A stretch of 35,716 bases of DNA from positions 1 to 35,716 of the forward strand of contig JALOAD010000035.1 of assembly GCA_023228995.1 (NCBI GenBank), in the 5' to 3' direction. Within the stretch, counting starts at the first letter, position 1; every line of letters starts with the position of its first letter. Shown one piece after another: positions 34,752 through 35,716 of this stretch. A program made the translations under genes and the position numbers. The DNA is from Candidatus Muiribacterium halophilum (GTDB taxonomy: Bacteria > Muiribacteriota > Muiribacteriia > Muiribacteriales > Muiribacteriaceae). The notes beneath the pieces are model-generated. The model saw only the letters and a program-made list of their open reading frames with translations, did no database searches and was not told the origin of the DNA.

Positions 34752-35705
34752 TTATAAACACAAATCAATAAAATCTTTATAAATCTTTTCTATATTTACT
34801 TTTTGTAAATAATCGTCATATTTTTCAAATGAAAATTTTTCTCCAGGTATAAAATCTTTTTTATAACCTGATATTTTATAATTTATTACATTCTTTCCTT
34901 TTAATCCAAAATAATCTATAGAAGTTGGACCCCATATTGAGAAAATATTTTTTGCATGAGCTGCTGCAATATGCATTGGTCCGGTGTCAAATCCTATTAT
35001 AGTTTGTGAATTTTCGCACAAACTTCCCCATTCACCTACATTATCAACTTCTAATAATCTTACCTGTTCTGTGTATTTAAATTTATCATATTTACTTTTT
35101 ACTATTAATACATTATCAAAATCAGATGAAATTAATTTATATAATTCTAATATTTTTTCGTCTGAGAATTTTTTCATATATGAACCGCCGATATGAAATA
35201 AAATACTATTTTCTATATTATATTTTTGATTTAAGTTAGTGTTTTCTGAAATTTCGATTTTTACATAATAATTATTATCTATATTAATTTTTGGAAATTG
35301 ATTTTTAAGATTTAATAAATTTCTATCTATTATATGCATTATATCTTTATAAAGTTTTTGTTTATAATCTGTTATATCTTTTCCATGAATTAATTTTAGA
35401 AATATTTTATCTTTTAAATTTGGTCTAAAATTATAAATTACATCAAATTTACTTGAATTTAATTTGAGTGTTTTTTTTATTAAAGAATATATTGAATTCT
35501 TTTTTTCATAAGAATTACATGTATAAGGTAGATTTATTGTGTAAATTTTATTAAATAGTCCTGAAAGTCTAAATATTTCTTTTGTATTGTCTTTACATAA
35601 TATATCAACTAAAAATTCAGGATATGCTTTTTTAAATTCTCTTATTGCAGGTAATGTTAAAAAACAATCTCCTATATGATCTAATCTTATAAAAAGTATT
35701 TTCAT
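34752..35705 (-). CDS. Glycosyltransferase family 9 (heptosyltransferase family)
   Basis: A complete 317-aa GT9 protein: the opening MKILFIRLDHIGDCFLTLPA is the family signature, FHIGGSYMKKFSDEKILEL marks the middle, and the donor site IIGFDTGPMHIAAA followed by FSIWGPTSIDYFGL marks the end. GT9 enzymes add heptose or similar sugars to lipopolysaccharide core or related glycans, which argues for an outer membrane. The heptose specificity itself cannot be shown. A partial GGA about 9 nt upstream of the ATG at 35705 is the only ribosome binding hint before the window ends. It probably leads the minus-strand group with the lipoprotein and methyltransferase. Confidence 0.92.
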   Translation of the reverse strand: MKILFIRLDHIGDCFLTLPAIREFKKAYPEFLVDILCKDNTKEIFRLSGLFNKIYTINLPYTCNSYEKKNSIYSLIKKTLKLNSSKFDVIYNFRPNLKDKIFLKLIHGKDITDYKQKLYKDIMHIIDRNLLNLKNQFPKINIDNNYYVKIEISENTNLNQKYNIENSILFHIGGSYMKKFSDEKILELYKLISSDFDNVLIVKSKYDKFKYTEQVRLLEVDNVGEWGSLCENSQTIIGFDTGPMHIAAAHAKNIFSIWGPTSIDYFGLKGKNVINYKISGYKKDFIPGEKFSFEKYDDYLQKVNIEKIYKDFIDLCL

Positions 35706-35716
35706 TTAAAAATCCA

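Overview
The window comes from a very AT-rich bacterium using the standard code: TGA is a normal stop, and TTG and GTG starts with good ribosome binding sites are common. An outer-membrane-type envelope is suggested by a Wza/Wzc export pair, a GT9 heptosyltransferase-family enzyme and a lipoprotein. Arginine deiminase, a 2x[4Fe-4S] ferredoxin and a TrpRS with an iron-sulfur-type cysteine motif fit an anaerobe. I cannot assign a phylum from sequence alone. No rRNA, tRNA, CRISPR array or intact insertion sequence was seen.

Positions 1-10.2 kb hold mostly single-gene units: typA/bipA, a secreted protein of unknown function, arginine deiminase, a histidine phosphatase, a NYN-domain protein, a VOC protein, a frameshifted gene remnant that looks like a sulfotransferase C-terminus, a secreted S41-type peptidase, a ferredoxin with an extra cysteine-rich segment, and a small protein resembling REP-associated (Y1/HUH) transposases without their catalytic histidines. 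Two genes here appear to be transcribed from their own A of ATG (leaderless).

Positions 10.4-15.0 kb form a minus-strand operon trpS -> murC -> a large membrane protein. The last has a HAMP domain, a degenerate GGDEF domain, a 20-unit seven-residue repeat and three short motifs resembling the FliM N-terminus. Diverging from it is cobO-nagA (15.2-16.9 kb), where nagA carries an in-frame 15-bp tandem repeat. A shrunken esterase-like secreted protein, a class II Fic protein with a palindrome over its own promoter, and an ECF transporter S component follow (17.2-19.8 kb).

Positions 19.8-32.7 kb are an exopolysaccharide or O-antigen locus: Wza-like export protein, Wzc-like tyrosine kinase, several GT4 glycosyltransferases, a small membrane protein, a WecA/MraY-fold protein that seems to have lost its catalytic residues, a Wzy/WaaL-type polymerase or ligase, and a Wzx flippase. 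One glycosyltransferase is inserted on the opposite strand with its own leaderless promoter. A minus-strand trio (GT9 transferase, lipoprotein, methyltransferase) closes the window. The expected order of work is: sugar transferases build an undecaprenyl-linked repeat, Wzx flips it, Wzy polymerises it, and Wzc/Wza control length and export. No intact initiating phosphoglycosyltransferase is visible here, so it is presumably encoded elsewhere.

The most unusual items are the HUH-less transposase relative, the HAMP/degenerate-GGDEF/repeat protein in the murC operon, the palindrome-over-promoter arrangement at fic, the recurring leaderless promoters, and the apparently inactive WecA-like protein.
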